NCBI RefSeq assembly: GCF_000378225.1
Contig: NZ_KB905141.1
Location: 759,326 to 823,325 of the forward strand
Direction of reading: 5' to 3'
Source of the DNA: Methylophilus methylotrophus DSM 46235 = ATCC 53528
GTDB taxonomy: Bacteria; Pseudomonadota; Gammaproteobacteria; Burkholderiales; Methylophilaceae
DNA: 64,000 nucleotides
The position numbers were made by a program, and so were the translations under genes. A model generated the notes under the pieces. That model saw only the letters and a program-made list of their open reading frames with translations. It searched no databases and was not told the DNA's origin. Positions within the stretch are counted from its first letter, which is position 1. Every line of letters starts with the position of its first letter. Below, piece after piece: positions 19,476 through 29,356 of the stretch.

Positions 19476-20729
19476 TTACCTGTCGATTTCGCCGAACACA
19501 ATATCTTGTGTACCAATAATCGCAACCAGGTCAGCAATCATGTGACCTCTGGTCATTTCATCCAATGCGGCCAAATGAGCAAAGCCCGGCGCACGGATTT
19601 TCAGACGGTATGGTTTATTGGCACCATCTGACACCATGTAAATACCAAACTCACCTTTGGGATGTTCTACTGCAGCGTAGGCTTCACCTGCAGGCACATG
19701 AAAACCTTCAGTAAATAACTTGAAGTGGTGGATCAAGTCTTCCATATTGGTTTTCATGCCTTCGCGGTTAGGCGGTGCAATCTTGTTGTCATCAGTGATG
19801 ACCGGGCCAGGATTCTTGCGCAACCAATCTATACATTGCTTGATGATGCGGTTGGACTGGCGCATCTCTTCCACGCGCACCAGGTAACGGTCATAACAGT
19901 CGCCATTGACGCCAATCGGAATATCAAAGTCCATTTTGTCGTAGACTTCGTATGGCTGTTTTTTGCGTAAATCCCAGGCAATACCGGAGCCGCGCAACAT
20001 AGCACCCGTCATGCCCAAAGCCAGGGCACGCTCTGGAGTAACCACGCCAATTCCCACAGTACGCTGTTTCCAGATACGGTTATCTGTCAGCAGGGTTTCA
20101 TATTCATCAACATAAGTCGGGAAACGGTTGGTGAAGTCTTCAATGAAGTCCAGCATGGAACCCTGGCGGTTTTCATTAAGCTTCTTGATTTCGTCAGCAC
20201 TGCGGAACTTAGTGGTTTCGTGCTGTGGCATTTTTTCCGGCAGGTCACGATAGACGCCACCTGGACGGTAATAGGCAGCATGCATACGCGCGCCCGAAAC
20301 CGCTTCGTACACATCAAACAAATCTTCACGCTCGCGGAAAGCGTACAGGAACACAGTCATCGCGCCCACGTCCAACGCATGCGCCCCCAGCCACAGCAAG
20401 TGGTTGAGAATACGGGTGATTTCGTCGAACATGACACGGATATATTGGGCACGCACGGGCACATCTATGCCCAGCATCTTTTCAATCGCCATCACATACG
20501 CATGTTCATTGGCCATCATGGACACATAGTCCAGGCGGTCCATATACGGCACGCTTTGCAGATAAGTGCGGTTTTCAGCTAGCTTTTCCGTGGCCCTGTG
20601 CAACAAGCCAATATGCGGGTCAGCGCGCTGGATCACTTCACCATCCAACTCCAGCACCAGGCGTAGCACACCGTGCGCCGCAGGGTGCTGAGGGCCGAAG
20701 TTCATTGTGTAGTTCTTAATCTCAGCCAT
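19476..20729 (-). CDS. nuoD: NADH-quinone oxidoreductase subunit D
   Basis: A 417-residue 49-kDa subunit that forms the quinone-binding site with NuoB. Seen: [38 protein letters not shown] with quinone-site residues, and the C-terminal [10 protein letters not shown] start it at the ATG at 20729, which overlaps the nuoC stop (ATGGCTGA); a GTG at 20738 would add three residues but is less likely. Confidence 0.97.
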   Translation of the reverse strand: MAEIKNYTMNFGPQHPAAHGVLRLVLELDGEVIQRADPHIGLLHRATEKLAENRTYLQSVPYMDRLDYVSMMANEHAYVMAIEKMLGIDVPVRAQYIRVMFDEITRILNHLLWLGAHALDVGAMTVFLYAFREREDLFDVYEAVSGARMHAAYYRPGGVYRDLPEKMPQHETTKFRSADEIKKLNENRQGSMLDFIEDFTNRFPTYVDEYETLLTDNRIWKQRTVGIGVVTPERALALGMTGAMLRGSGIAWDLRKKQPYEVYDKMDFDIPIGVNGDCYDRYLVRVEEMRQSNRIIKQCIDWLRKNPGPVITDDNKIAPPNREGMKTNMEDLIHHFKLFTEGFHVPAGEAYAAVEHPKGEFGIYMVSDGANKPYRLKIRAPGFAHLAALDEMTRGHMIADLVAIIGTQDIVFGEIDR

Positions 20730-21318
20730 GGTGAGCACCCTCGTCGCGAATCACGCGCGGTACGTTATTACGGAATTCAACCGAGACAGGCTGGTAAATC
20801 ACGCGCTGTTGCACCGGGTCATAGCGCATTTCTACGTTACCGATCATGGGGAAGTCTTTACGGAAAGGATGACCGACAAAACCATAATCCGTCAGCAGGC
20901 GGCGTAAGTCCGGATGGTTTTCAAACATGATGCCATACAGGTCAAACGCTTCACGTTCAAACCAATTGGCGACAGGCCAGATATCCACCAGAGTAGGGAA
21001 TACAGGGAAGTCATCATCAGCGGCAAAAGCACGGATACGTACGCGCTGATTCAAACTCACAGACAACATATGCAGCACTACCGCAAAACGCTGGCCTTCC
21101 CAGCGGCCATCCCCGTAATCGGAATAATCCACGCCACACAGATCAATGAGCTGCTCAAACTTGAGTTCGGCATGTGTTTTCAGTTTTTCAGCCACGGCCA
21201 GCAGGTGTTTCACATGCACTTCTACTGTGATCTCACCCAGCTTTTGCTCCAGCTTGGCCACACCATCACCCAAGGCCAACTTGAGCTGTGCGGACAGATG
21301 TTCGAGTTTTGCGGACAT
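20722..21318 (-). CDS. nuoC: NADH-quinone oxidoreductase subunit C
   Basis: A 198-residue 30-kDa subunit of the peripheral arm. The signature [12 protein letters not shown]-type segment is present as [20 protein letters not shown], followed by [16 protein letters not shown]. NuoC and NuoD are separate here, unlike the fused NuoCD of enterobacteria, and overlap by 8 bases. Confidence 0.97.
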   Translation of the reverse strand: MSAKLEHLSAQLKLALGDGVAKLEQKLGEITVEVHVKHLLAVAEKLKTHAELKFEQLIDLCGVDYSDYGDGRWEGQRFAVVLHMLSVSLNQRVRIRAFAADDDFPVFPTLVDIWPVANWFEREAFDLYGIMFENHPDLRRLLTDYGFVGHPFRKDFPMIGNVEMRYDPVQQRVIYQPVSVEFRNNVPRVIRDEGAHHG

Positions 21319-21377
21319 AGTTTAATTTCTTGGGCTTAGTATATTCTGTGATCCGGGAATCTGGCTTCTTATGCGCC

Positions 21378-21857
21378 TCAGGTTCGGGCGATCGTGTTAG
21401 TACGCTTGATTTTCTTTTGCAACTGGATAATGCCGTACAGCAAGGCTTCCGCAGTTGGCGGACAACCAGGCACATAGACATCAACCGGCACAATACGGTC
21501 ACAACCACGCACTACCGCATAAGAATAATGGTAATAGCCACCGCCGTTAGCACAGCTTCCCATGGAAATTACCCAGCGCGGTTCTGCCATCTGGTCATAC
21601 ACCTTGCGCAGCGCGGGAGCCATTTTATTCACTAACGTACCCGCCACAATCATTACGTCAGACTGACGCGGACTCGGGCGAAACACAATACCAAACCGGT
21701 CCAGATCATAACGAGAAGCGCCAGCATGCATCATTTCAACTGCACAGCAAGCCAGACCAAATGTCATTGGCCACAAGGAGCCGGTACGGGTGTAATTAAT
21801 CACCGTATCCAGCGTGGTGGTGACGAAGCCTTTTTCTAATACGCCTTCAATGCTCAT
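21378..21857 (-). CDS. nuoB: NADH-quinone oxidoreductase subunit B
   Basis: A 159-residue PSST subunit binding cluster N2, the last cluster before quinone. The ligands are visible as tandem Cys37-Cys38 in [11 protein letters not shown], the Cys of [10 protein letters not shown] and that of [12 protein letters not shown]. It lies 6 bases after nuoA. Confidence 0.97.
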   Translation of the reverse strand: MSIEGVLEKGFVTTTLDTVINYTRTGSLWPMTFGLACCAVEMMHAGASRYDLDRFGIVFRPSPRQSDVMIVAGTLVNKMAPALRKVYDQMAEPRWVISMGSCANGGGYYHYSYAVVRGCDRIVPVDVYVPGCPPTAEALLYGIIQLQKKIKRTNTIART

Positions 21858-21863
21858 TTTGCA

Positions 21864-22220
21864 TCAATCCCATTCAAGGGCGCCCTTCATCCATTCAAAG
21901 ATGAAGCCGACCACCAATACGAATAAAAAGACCATCATTGCCCAGAAGCCAGCAGACCCAATTTCCTGGATGACTACGGCCCATGGGAAAAGAAACGCAA
22001 TTTCGAGATCAAACAGGATAAACAGAATGGCGACCAGGTAATAGCGCACGTCAAATTTCATACGCGCATCCTCAAACGCCTCAAAGCCGCACTCATAAGG
22101 AGAGTTTTTTTCCGCATCAGGTTTGTGCGGAGAAAGAATTTTACCAGCGACCAGCGGCCCCAAGCCAACACCCAGGCCCACCAGGATAAACATCAGAATC
22201 GGGAAATAGTTTTCTAACAC
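21864..22220 (-). CDS. nuoA: NADH-quinone oxidoreductase subunit A
   Basis: A 118-residue, three-helix membrane subunit: [24 protein letters not shown] is the conserved loop. It is the first gene of the complex I operon, and the 114 bases between it and the tRNA-Leu gene must carry any nuo promoter. Confidence 0.96.
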   Translation of the reverse strand: MLENYFPILMFILVGLGVGLGPLVAGKILSPHKPDAEKNSPYECGFEAFEDARMKFDVRYYLVAILFILFDLEIAFLFPWAVVIQEIGSAGFWAMMVFLFVLVVGFIFEWMKGALEWD

Positions 22221-22334
22221 TGATTTGCCTTAATCGATCATGTTAACAAATTGTTCAATGCACTGACCCAACAGTCACCTTGAAAATTCCCAAACTATCA
22301 ATTCCCTGCCAGCCATGCCAATAAAAACATGAAC

Positions 22335-22419
22335 TGGTGCCGTCGGCGAGACTCGAACTCGCACGACTTTCGTCACTACCCCCTCAAGATAGCGTGTCTA
22401 CCAATTCCACCACGACGGC
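22335..22419 (-). tRNA. tRNA-Leu (anticodon GAG)
   Basis: On the minus strand the acceptor arm GCCGTCG (22413-22419) pairs with CGACGGC (22339-22345), followed by discriminator A and an encoded CCA (22335-22337). GGTGGAATTGGTAGACAC is the class II Leu D-arm, the anticodon loop is TTGAGGG (anticodon GAG), and GTTCGAGTC forms the T-arm. It closely parallels E. coli tRNA-Leu(GAG). It lies between secG and nuoA, a placement common in proteobacteria. Confidence 0.96.
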
Positions 22420-22425
22420 TTGTAC

Positions 22426-22770
22426 TTAATTAGGAATATCTTTGGGTGTATTTTCAACCGGCTTGGCAGTTTCTGCCGCCTCACCTTTGGCCGGAGCCTG
22501 TTGTGTCACCGCGGATTTAACCACGCTGCCAGAACCCGCCTTATGGCTGGACATAAAAGCCAACGTTAAGCTGGTTGCAAAAAACACTGTAATAAAAATC
22601 GATGTCAGCTTGCTGAGCAGGTTTGAAGACCCTGACACCCCAAACAAACTACCGGAGGCACCACTACCAAAGGCCGCGCCCATGTCGGCGCCTTTACCAT
22701 GCTGCAATAAGACCAAGCCAATCACGGCAGCGGCTGCCAACACATGAATGACGAGAATGACGTTTTCCAT
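22426..22770 (-). CDS. secG: preprotein translocase subunit SecG
   Basis: A 114-residue SecG of the SecYEG channel: two transmembrane helices (ILVIHVLAAAAVIGLVLLQ and ITVFFATSLTLAFM) separated by the Gly-rich loop GADMGAAFGSGASGSLFG. The C-terminal ~35 residues are Ala/Lys/Pro-rich and variable. It lies 6 bases upstream of the tRNA-Leu gene and 54 bases after tpiA. Confidence 0.95.
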   Translation of the reverse strand: MENVILVIHVLAAAAVIGLVLLQHGKGADMGAAFGSGASGSLFGVSGSSNLLSKLTSIFITVFFATSLTLAFMSSHKAGSGSVVKSAVTQQAPAKGEAAETAKPVENTPKDIPN

Positions 22771-22824
22771 ATTTCCTTTAATCCGATAAATAAATAACGA
22801 TCTGGCTTTTGGCTCTTTCGCTAT

Positions 22825-23619
22825 CTAGACGACGCTATTTTCAGGGACGGCCTGACAGATTTTTATAAATTGCTCCGCATTGAGGGAGCAACGGCCGACC
22901 AGCGCGCCATCAATTTCCTGCTGATTTAATAATTGTACCGCATTTTGCGGGTTTACGCTGCCCCCGTAGAGGATTTTTAGCGTGTCCGCGGCGCTCTTAT
23001 CTGCGGCTGATACGGTGTCACGGATAAACTGGTGCATAGCCACCGCCTGCTCTGCTGAAGCTGCAAGGCCGGTTCCAATTGCCCAAATCGGCTCATATGA
23101 AACGATGCTATTTGCGAAGGCCTCTCCGCCAAACAGACGAATAATGGTTTCCAGTTGTTTACCGACAACACGCTCCATGACACCAGCCTCGCGTTCAAGC
23201 AAGGTCTCTCCAACACACAGAATTGGCGTTAACCCATGCCGCTTGGCCATCATGAATTTTTCGGCAATATTTTCATCCGACTCGCAATAAGCAGTACTTC
23301 GCTCGGAGTGGCCGATAATCACATATTGCGCCCCAAAATCGCACAACATCCCCGCGCTCACCTCACCGGTATAAGCACCTTCCTCGTACTTGGCAAGATT
23401 CTGCGCACCCCAGGCGACGTGAGTCTCAGACAACAAAGACTGTATTTGCGCCAGATAAGGATAAGGCACACAGATAACGACATCGGCTTGGGACAATGAT
23501 TTCAAGCCTTGCAGATAGCCATCAACAAGCGTGTGGTTACGGGCAAGATTGCCATGCATTTTCCAGTTGGCAACCACAATTTTGTGTGGGGAAGGAAGGG
23601 TTGTATCAGAACGGGACAT
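22825..23619 (-). CDS. tpiA: triosephosphate isomerase
   Basis: A 264-residue TIM barrel interconverting dihydroxyacetone phosphate and glyceraldehyde 3-phosphate. The catalytic Lys is in VANWKMHGN, the His in IIGHSERS, the Glu in VSYEPIWAIGTG, and the phosphate-binding loop is LYGGSVNP. The first ~11 residues (MSRSDTTLPSP) are longer than usual. It is first in the tpiA-secG-tRNA unit. Confidence 0.97.
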   Translation of the reverse strand: MSRSDTTLPSPHKIVVANWKMHGNLARNHTLVDGYLQGLKSLSQADVVICVPYPYLAQIQSLLSETHVAWGAQNLAKYEEGAYTGEVSAGMLCDFGAQYVIIGHSERSTAYCESDENIAEKFMMAKRHGLTPILCVGETLLEREAGVMERVVGKQLETIIRLFGGEAFANSIVSYEPIWAIGTGLAASAEQAVAMHQFIRDTVSAADKSAADTLKILYGGSVNPQNAVQLLNQQEIDGALVGRCSLNAEQFIKICQAVPENSVV

Positions 23620-23630
23620 GCAGCAATTAA

Positions 23631-23699
23631 CTCACAGTGTGCGGCGCTTAGGCTCGCTTAAATTCGCGTTGCGCGAATTTTACGCCCGCATACTGTGAG
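23631..23699. other. nested hairpin upstream of tpiA
   Basis: An outer stem, CTCACAGTGTGCGG (23631-23644) with CCGCATACTGTGAG (23686-23699) (one G-T), encloses a perfect inner stem, AAATTCGCG/CGCGAATTT (23660-23680). It sits 12 bases before the tpiA start and may be a tpiA leader structure, or the 3' end of the oxidoreductase transcript, or both. Confidence 0.55.
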
Positions 23700-23748
23700 C
23701 GGCAAGTGCAACAGCGGAATATCGTTGAACAACCCTTCGGCCGTTTAG

Positions 23749-24828
23749 TTAAGCCGTGAGGAATGGGTAATCCGTATAACCATGCTCGGTACCGCCATAG
23801 AATGTGGACGAGTCGGCTGTATTGAGTGGCGCATTTTTGGCAAAGCGAGCCACCAGGTCAGGATTAGCAATAAATGGGACGCCATAAGCAATCGCATCGG
23901 CATGACCACTGGCGATGGCTGCATTCCCGCGATCCTTGTCGTAACTCAGATTTGCAATGTAGCCATGGTTAAACAGCTTGCGTAAAGCCCCAAAATCAAA
24001 AGGCTCGGACTCGCCACCACCATGGATACCCCCTTCGACCACATGCAGATAAGCCAGGTTAAATGCATTGAGTGACTGCGCAACGTAATTAAATGTCTGC
24101 TGTGCCTGGCTGTCACGCATGTCGTTGAATGGATTCACGGGCGATAAACGTACGCCCACCTTATCTGCCCCTATGGTATCCACCACTGCCTTGACTACTT
24201 CATGCAATAAACGGCTGCGGTTTTCTACCGAGCCGCCATACTGGTCCTGGCGCTGGTTAGTACCATCACGCAGGAATTGATCCAGCAGATAGCCATTAGC
24301 TGCGTGCACCTCCACACCGTCAAATCCGGCGGCGATGGCGCACCGGGTGGCATGCACATAGTCTTGCACTATGCCTGGCAACTCGGAAGCATCCAGCGCA
24401 CGTGGGGTGACGTAATCCTGCAGCCCCTGGTAAGTAAACGCCTGGCCAGCAGGTTTGATTGCAGAAGGCGCAACGGGCGTGGCCTGGTTAGGCAACAAGC
24501 TAGGATGCGAGATACGACCCACATGCCATAACTGGATCACAATTTTGCCGCCCTTGGCTTGCACGGCATCGGTGACCTTCTTCCAGCCAGCGACTTGCGC
24601 ATCGGTATAAATGCCTGGCAACGCCGGATAACCATGCGCCATGGGTGAAATCGGCGTTGCTTCGGTAATAATCAACCCGGCTGTTGCGCGCTGCTCGTAA
24701 TAGGTCACATTCATTGCCTGCGGCACACCACCCTCACCTGCTCGGTTACGCGTCAAAGGCGCCATCACCACACGATTTTGCAATGCAAGGCTTCCCAGAT
24801 TCACTGGGGAAAACAAATCCAATGCCAT
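23749..24828 (-). CDS. Old Yellow Enzyme family ene-reductase (NemA-like)
   Basis: A 359-residue FMN-dependent TIM-barrel oxidoreductase that reduces activated C=C bonds or nitro compounds with NAD(P)H. Seen: NRVVMAPLTRNRA near the N-terminus, IQLWHVGRISH, EVHAANGYLLDQFLRDGTNQ with the catalytic His/Asn pair, and YGGSVENRSRLLHEV. I place the start at the ATG at 24828 because GGAG lies 6 bases upstream; a longer frame begins at 24909. It ends the pirin-flavodoxin-YceI cluster but is separated from yceI by a terminator-like hairpin. Confidence 0.93.
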   Translation of the reverse strand: MALDLFSPVNLGSLALQNRVVMAPLTRNRAGEGGVPQAMNVTYYEQRATAGLIITEATPISPMAHGYPALPGIYTDAQVAGWKKVTDAVQAKGGKIVIQLWHVGRISHPSLLPNQATPVAPSAIKPAGQAFTYQGLQDYVTPRALDASELPGIVQDYVHATRCAIAAGFDGVEVHAANGYLLDQFLRDGTNQRQDQYGGSVENRSRLLHEVVKAVVDTIGADKVGVRLSPVNPFNDMRDSQAQQTFNYVAQSLNAFNLAYLHVVEGGIHGGGESEPFDFGALRKLFNHGYIANLSYDKDRGNAAIASGHADAIAYGVPFIANPDLVARFAKNAPLNTADSSTFYGGTEHGYTDYPFLTA

Positions 24829-24861
24829 ATTCATCTCCATTTGTTTGATTAAGTGCGTAAA

Positions 24862-24900
24862 AAAGAAGCGGGATGGAGCATTCAAATGCTCATCCCGTTT
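24862..24900 (-). terminator. terminator between yceI-like gene and ene-reductase gene
   Basis: GCGGGATGGAGCATT (24869-24883) pairs with AATGCTCATCCCGTTT (24885-24900) with one bulged G. On the minus strand it is followed by CTTCTTTTTTACG, a good T-tract. It lies only about 35 bases before the ene-reductase start codon, so either a promoter overlaps it or transcription reads through. Confidence 0.8.
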
Positions 24901-24948
24901 CTGGCGCACTTATTTAGAATCGAAAAACTATTTTGAACAGTCTCACAA

Positions 24949-25521
24949 CTATTTGGCTTTGACGCCTTCAATCAGCAAGGTGATTTCAATATCGTCACCC
25001 ACAGGCGCACCCGCACCAGTGGCCCAACCAAAGCCATAATCTGAAGCTTTCAAGGTTAAATGACCTTCAAAACCTGCGCGCTGGCCACCCCAAGGGTCTG
25101 CACCGTACCCCAGCACTTTCACCGGGATATCGACCAGCTTGGTCACACCATGCATGGTCAGCTTGCCTTGCATCACTGCCTGGGTCTGATTGCTGGCAGT
25201 AATCTTGGTGCTTTCAAACAGAATCTGCGTGTATTTGCCTACGTCCAGGTATTTATCCGCCTTAATGTGCTCATCACGTTTGCCAAAACCGGTATTCACG
25301 CTGCTGACGTTAATTGCAGCACGTACCGTGGCCGTATTGAGGTTGGCAGGATCTAGCGTAATCACACCAGTGACATCGTTAAAGGTACCGGAAGTTTTGG
25401 AGACCACATGGCGGATGCTGAAATTGGCAAAACTGTGTGTCGCATCAATGTTGTAGGTATCAGTCGCTGCCCAGGCCTGTGTTGCAGCCAGCAAACCAAG
25501 CGCTAAAATGATTTTTTTCAA
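24949..25521 (-). CDS. YceI-family periplasmic protein
   Basis: A 190-residue lipocalin-like YceI domain protein with an N-terminal signal peptide (MKKIILALGLLAATQAWA, cleavage after AWA). Seen: DATHSFANFSIRHVVSKTSG, ADKYLDVGKYTQILFESTKI and LTMHGVTKLVDIPVKV, all typical. Family members bind isoprenoid or amphiphilic ligands in the periplasm. It follows the flavodoxin-like gene by 29 bases. Confidence 0.93.
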   Translation of the reverse strand: MKKIILALGLLAATQAWAATDTYNIDATHSFANFSIRHVVSKTSGTFNDVTGVITLDPANLNTATVRAAINVSSVNTGFGKRDEHIKADKYLDVGKYTQILFESTKITASNQTQAVMQGKLTMHGVTKLVDIPVKVLGYGADPWGGQRAGFEGHLTLKASDYGFGWATGAGAPVGDDIEITLLIEGVKAK

Positions 25522-25550
25522 GTCAAACTCCTTCGATTGTTATTCGTTAA

Positions 25551-26123
25551 TTATGCGGATTTAGAAAACCGTTGTGTAATGGTGGCTACGCGCTCGCCCA
25601 AATGTTCCGCGGTCAGCAAGTCACTCTGAAGTGGTGCGACATCAGGACCTTGATCCGAGTTGGCCTGTGCCATGGCACCTAAAAAACCACCCAGACGGTT
25701 TAAGTCGTTGACTGAGCCTTTACTATGATTGTTCCCTGGCAATAAATCCTGACCTACCCAAATCATGCCATGCTGTGCCGCAAACACGGTTAACTGGATA
25801 AGAGTATTTAACTTATCACCACTCTGGCTGGCAGAAGTGGTAAACCCTGCAGCAATCTTGTTTTGCCAGTCACGCGTGTACCACGCCTTGGAGCTGGCGT
25901 CCATAAAGGCTTTAAATTGTGCAGACGCTGAGCCCATGTAGGTAGGACTGCCAAACACAATGGCATCACTGGCCTTCAGTAGATCCCATTGTTGCTGTGC
26001 TTCATCAACCGTCAGCAGATTCACCGTAACGCCTGCCACTTTCTGCGCACCCCGTGCGACTGCCTTGGCCTGCTCGGCGGTATGTCCGTAGCCACTATGG
26101 TAAACAATTGAAACCTGAGTCAT
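25551..26123 (-). CDS. flavodoxin-like NAD(P)H:quinone reductase (WrbA-like)
   Basis: A 190-residue flavodoxin-fold protein: the phosphate loop YHSGYGHTAEQA at residues 8-19, FGSPTYMGSASAQFKAFMD near 58-76, and AGFTTSASQSGDKLNTL. It resembles WrbA-type quinone reductases and NAD(P)H-dependent FMN reductases. It follows pirin by 31 bases in the same operon, consistent with detoxifying quinones or electrophiles. Confidence 0.88.
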   Translation of the reverse strand: MTQVSIVYHSGYGHTAEQAKAVARGAQKVAGVTVNLLTVDEAQQQWDLLKASDAIVFGSPTYMGSASAQFKAFMDASSKAWYTRDWQNKIAAGFTTSASQSGDKLNTLIQLTVFAAQHGMIWVGQDLLPGNNHSKGSVNDLNRLGGFLGAMAQANSDQGPDVAPLQSDLLTAEHLGERVATITQRFSKSA

Positions 26124-26154
26124 TTTTTTAGCTCCTTATTAATCATTTCAAAGA

Positions 26155-26865
26155 TCATTCGTTGTCTTGGGGCAAATCGAACCACAACACTTCACTATCA
26201 CCTAAAGCCAGCATGTCTAACTGATCTGCGTTGTCCAGCTTAAATGCATCCCCTGCCTGCAATTGCTGGTTGTTAATCTCAACTGTCCCACGGGCAATAT
26301 GCACATACGCACAACGCCCCTCCTCCACAGCAACAGGCAAAGAGACATTTGCATCCAGCACGGTGGCATACAATGACACATCCTGATGTACTTTTAATGA
26401 TCCCAAGCGCGCATCAGGCGAAGCAATCAGCGCCCAGCGATTGTGCTTGTCTGCCAAAGGGATGGTTTTATCCTCATAGCCAGGGGGCAAACCCAAACGG
26501 TCAGGCTCTATCCAGATTTGCAGCAAATGTGCCGTCGTTTCATCAGAGGCATTCATTTCACTATGACGCACACCAGTACCCGCCGTCATGCGTTGCACAT
26601 CCCCGGCACGAATCACCTCACTGTGCCCCATGCTGTCAGTATGGCGCAACTCGCCGGCCAGCATATAGGTAATAATTTCCATATCCTGGTGGCCATGCAT
26701 GCCAAAGCCAGTGGCAGGCGCAACCTTGTCGTCGTTGATTACGCGCAATACTGAATACCCCATATTTTCGGGATCGTAGTAGCTGGCAAATGAAAAGCTA
26801 TGAAAGCTCTCCAGCCATCCATGATTGGCGTAACCGCGTGTATTTGAAGGGCGAACATTCAACAT
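26155..26865 (-). CDS. pirin family protein (quercetinase-like bicupin)
   Basis: A 236-residue bicupin. The first cupin carries metal ligands in GFGMHGHQDMEIITYMLAGE and the TAGTGVRHSEMN segment. Pirins such as YhhW have quercetin 2,3-dioxygenase activity. It is the first gene of the minus-strand cluster and divergent from a LysR gene (104 bp gap), the usual arrangement for a LysR-controlled stress operon. Confidence 0.92.
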   Translation of the reverse strand: MLNVRPSNTRGYANHGWLESFHSFSFASYYDPENMGYSVLRVINDDKVAPATGFGMHGHQDMEIITYMLAGELRHTDSMGHSEVIRAGDVQRMTAGTGVRHSEMNASDETTAHLLQIWIEPDRLGLPPGYEDKTIPLADKHNRWALIASPDARLGSLKVHQDVSLYATVLDANVSLPVAVEEGRCAYVHIARGTVEINNQQLQAGDAFKLDNADQLDMLALGDSEVLWFDLPQDNE

Positions 26866-26969
26866 TTATTCACTCCATTTGAAAGTTTAAATGTATGATA
26901 AAAAAACACTTAATCTTTTGATAGCAAAACATTTTGCATCTCTTGTTCAGTTTTTTTGATTAAAGCCTC

Positions 26970-27887
26970 ATGCCCATTAAACTCAGCCTCGAAGCCCTGG
27001 AAGTGATTGACGCCATTGACCGCAAAGGCAGCTTTGCCGCTGCTGCAGAATCGCTTTACCGGGTCCCTTCTGCACTCACCTACACCATACGCCGATTAGA
27101 AGAAGATTTAGGACTGGAACTGTTTGACCGCAGCGGGCATCGCGCCACGTTAACCGAAGCCGGAGCAGAACTGCTCAAAGAAGGACGCTATCTGCTGGAT
27201 GCCGCGCATACGCTTGAAAAACGGGTGCAGCGCATTGCCACCGGGGTGGAAACCGATATCGCGATTGCTGTCAGCGACTTGTTCGATTTTCAACCTGTGC
27301 TGCAAATTTTGCAGGACTTTTACCAGCAAGGGTTTGGCACGCGGGTGAAATTATTGCGTGAAGTGTATGGCGGCAGCTGGGATGCCCTGCAATCTGGCCG
27401 GGCAGATATTTCCATAGGCGCACCTGGGGACGCTCCGCCGGGCAGCGGCTTTGCAACTCACTTGTTGGGGCAGCTGGAATTCGTGTTTGCCGTTGCGCCC
27501 CACCATCCGTTGGCAGCATTAGCAGAACCGTTAAGCGCCAGTGATATTGTGCAGCACCGTGCCGTGGCCGCAGCGGATAGCTCCCGCAACTTGCCACCGC
27601 GCACATCCGGTATTCTGTCTGGCCAAGATATTCTCACCGTGCCTGATATGCAAACCAAATTACAGGCGCAAATTTCTGGCGTGGCGATTGGTTATCTGCC
27701 TAGACCCTTGGCCCAGAGCGCAGCTGCGCGTGGACAATTGTTAGTGAAACAAGTGTCCGAACCTAAACCGGTGGCTCCCACCTTTATCGCATGGCGGCAG
27801 CAACGGCCCGCTGAAATGGGCAAAGCCATGCAATGGCTGTTAAAAGAATTCTCTGCACTGACACTGGAGCAATTGCTCAATAAATGA
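26970..27887 (+). CDS. LysR-family transcriptional regulator
   Basis: A 305-residue LysR regulator: DNA-binding domain at residues 1-62 (IDRKGSFAAAAESLYRVPSA, then RRLEEDLGLELFDRSGHRAT) and an effector-binding domain after ~residue 90. It is divergent from the pirin operon and is the likely activator of pirin, quinone reductase and YceI. The effector is unknown; an electrophile or quinone is a guess from the target genes. Confidence 0.92.
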   Translation: MPIKLSLEALEVIDAIDRKGSFAAAAESLYRVPSALTYTIRRLEEDLGLELFDRSGHRATLTEAGAELLKEGRYLLDAAHTLEKRVQRIATGVETDIAIAVSDLFDFQPVLQILQDFYQQGFGTRVKLLREVYGGSWDALQSGRADISIGAPGDAPPGSGFATHLLGQLEFVFAVAPHHPLAALAEPLSASDIVQHRAVAAADSSRNLPPRTSGILSGQDILTVPDMQTKLQAQISGVAIGYLPRPLAQSAAARGQLLVKQVSEPKPVAPTFIAWRQQRPAEMGKAMQWLLKEFSALTLEQLLNK

Positions 27888-28105
27888 TTTATCATCCGCC
27901 ATGCATCATGAAATGGATTGAGGGCGGCTCTAAAATTCAAATTGCTACGCCAGACAAGGCGCGATTAAAAAGTTTGCGAGCATGCATTCACGCATTGCCT
28001 GCTTAAACCATATGGATGTCGCATATATTTAATATGTCAGGAGAGATTTTTGATGAGCAACGCAGTATCGCAACGGAATTTGAATTTTTAGAGGTGTCCT
28101 TGATC

Positions 28106-29037
<932 letters not shown>

Positions 29038-29064
29038 ATAAAATCAGCAATATTTCCTAGTAAC

Positions 29065-29086
29065 GTCATACCGTTGCAAACGGTAT
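29065..29086. repeat. REP-like palindrome
   Basis: CGTCATACCGTTGCAAACGG followed by TAT: ATACCGTT (29068-29075) and AACGGTAT (29079-29086) form a perfect hairpin. The leading GTCATACCG is shared with the repeat at 49544, so it may belong to the same dispersed family. It may also help end the tadA message. Confidence 0.5.
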
Positions 29087-29202
29087 ACAGCGGCGTTTCT
29101 GTGCGTAATATCAAAGACACTAGACTCACTCCGAGTCGCAGCATGTGGCAGGCTCAGACTCTTGGCACGGAATGAAAAACATCAACCATCCCCAATCAAA
29201 AA

Positions 29203-29218
29203 TGGCTGAATTCAGCCA
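29203..29218. promoter_or_regulatory. palindrome upstream of a sigma-54-type promoter
   Basis: TGGCTGAATTCAGCCA is a perfect 16-bp palindrome centred about 90 bp upstream of the -24 element at 29300, where sigma-54 activators usually bind. That it is an activator site is inference. Confidence 0.5.
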
Positions 29219-29299
29219 ATAGGCTCAAATAAACCACTTAAAATATATTCAAAAGACGGCTTAATCCCAGAATATGCGGACTAGACGTGATGCAAATAC

Positions 29300-29315
29300 G
29301 GGCACAAATATTGCA
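29300..29315 (+). promoter_or_regulatory. sigma-54-type -24/-12 promoter of the glycosyltransferase/TadE/CpaB unit
   Basis: GGGCAC-AAATA-TTGC-A matches TGGCAC-N5-TTGCW at 9 of 10 fixed positions, with GG and GC exactly 12 apart. The predicted start is near 29326, giving a leader of about 31 bases with GGAG at 29351-29354 before the ATG at 29357. Confidence 0.72.
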
Positions 29316-29356
29316 TTGGTTACTCACTAAAATAAATAATGGTTTCGGAGTGAGCA

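Noticed and set aside
27908-28006. 32-codon plus-strand frame starting MKWIEGGSKIQIATPDKARL between the LysR and PsiE genes
   Set aside because: Composition is protein-like, but there is no ribosome site, no promoter and no known family; kept only as a note.
29150-29185. TGGCACGGAATGAAAA as a further sigma-54 site
   Set aside because: The -24 half is good but there is no TTGC or GC at the -12 position.
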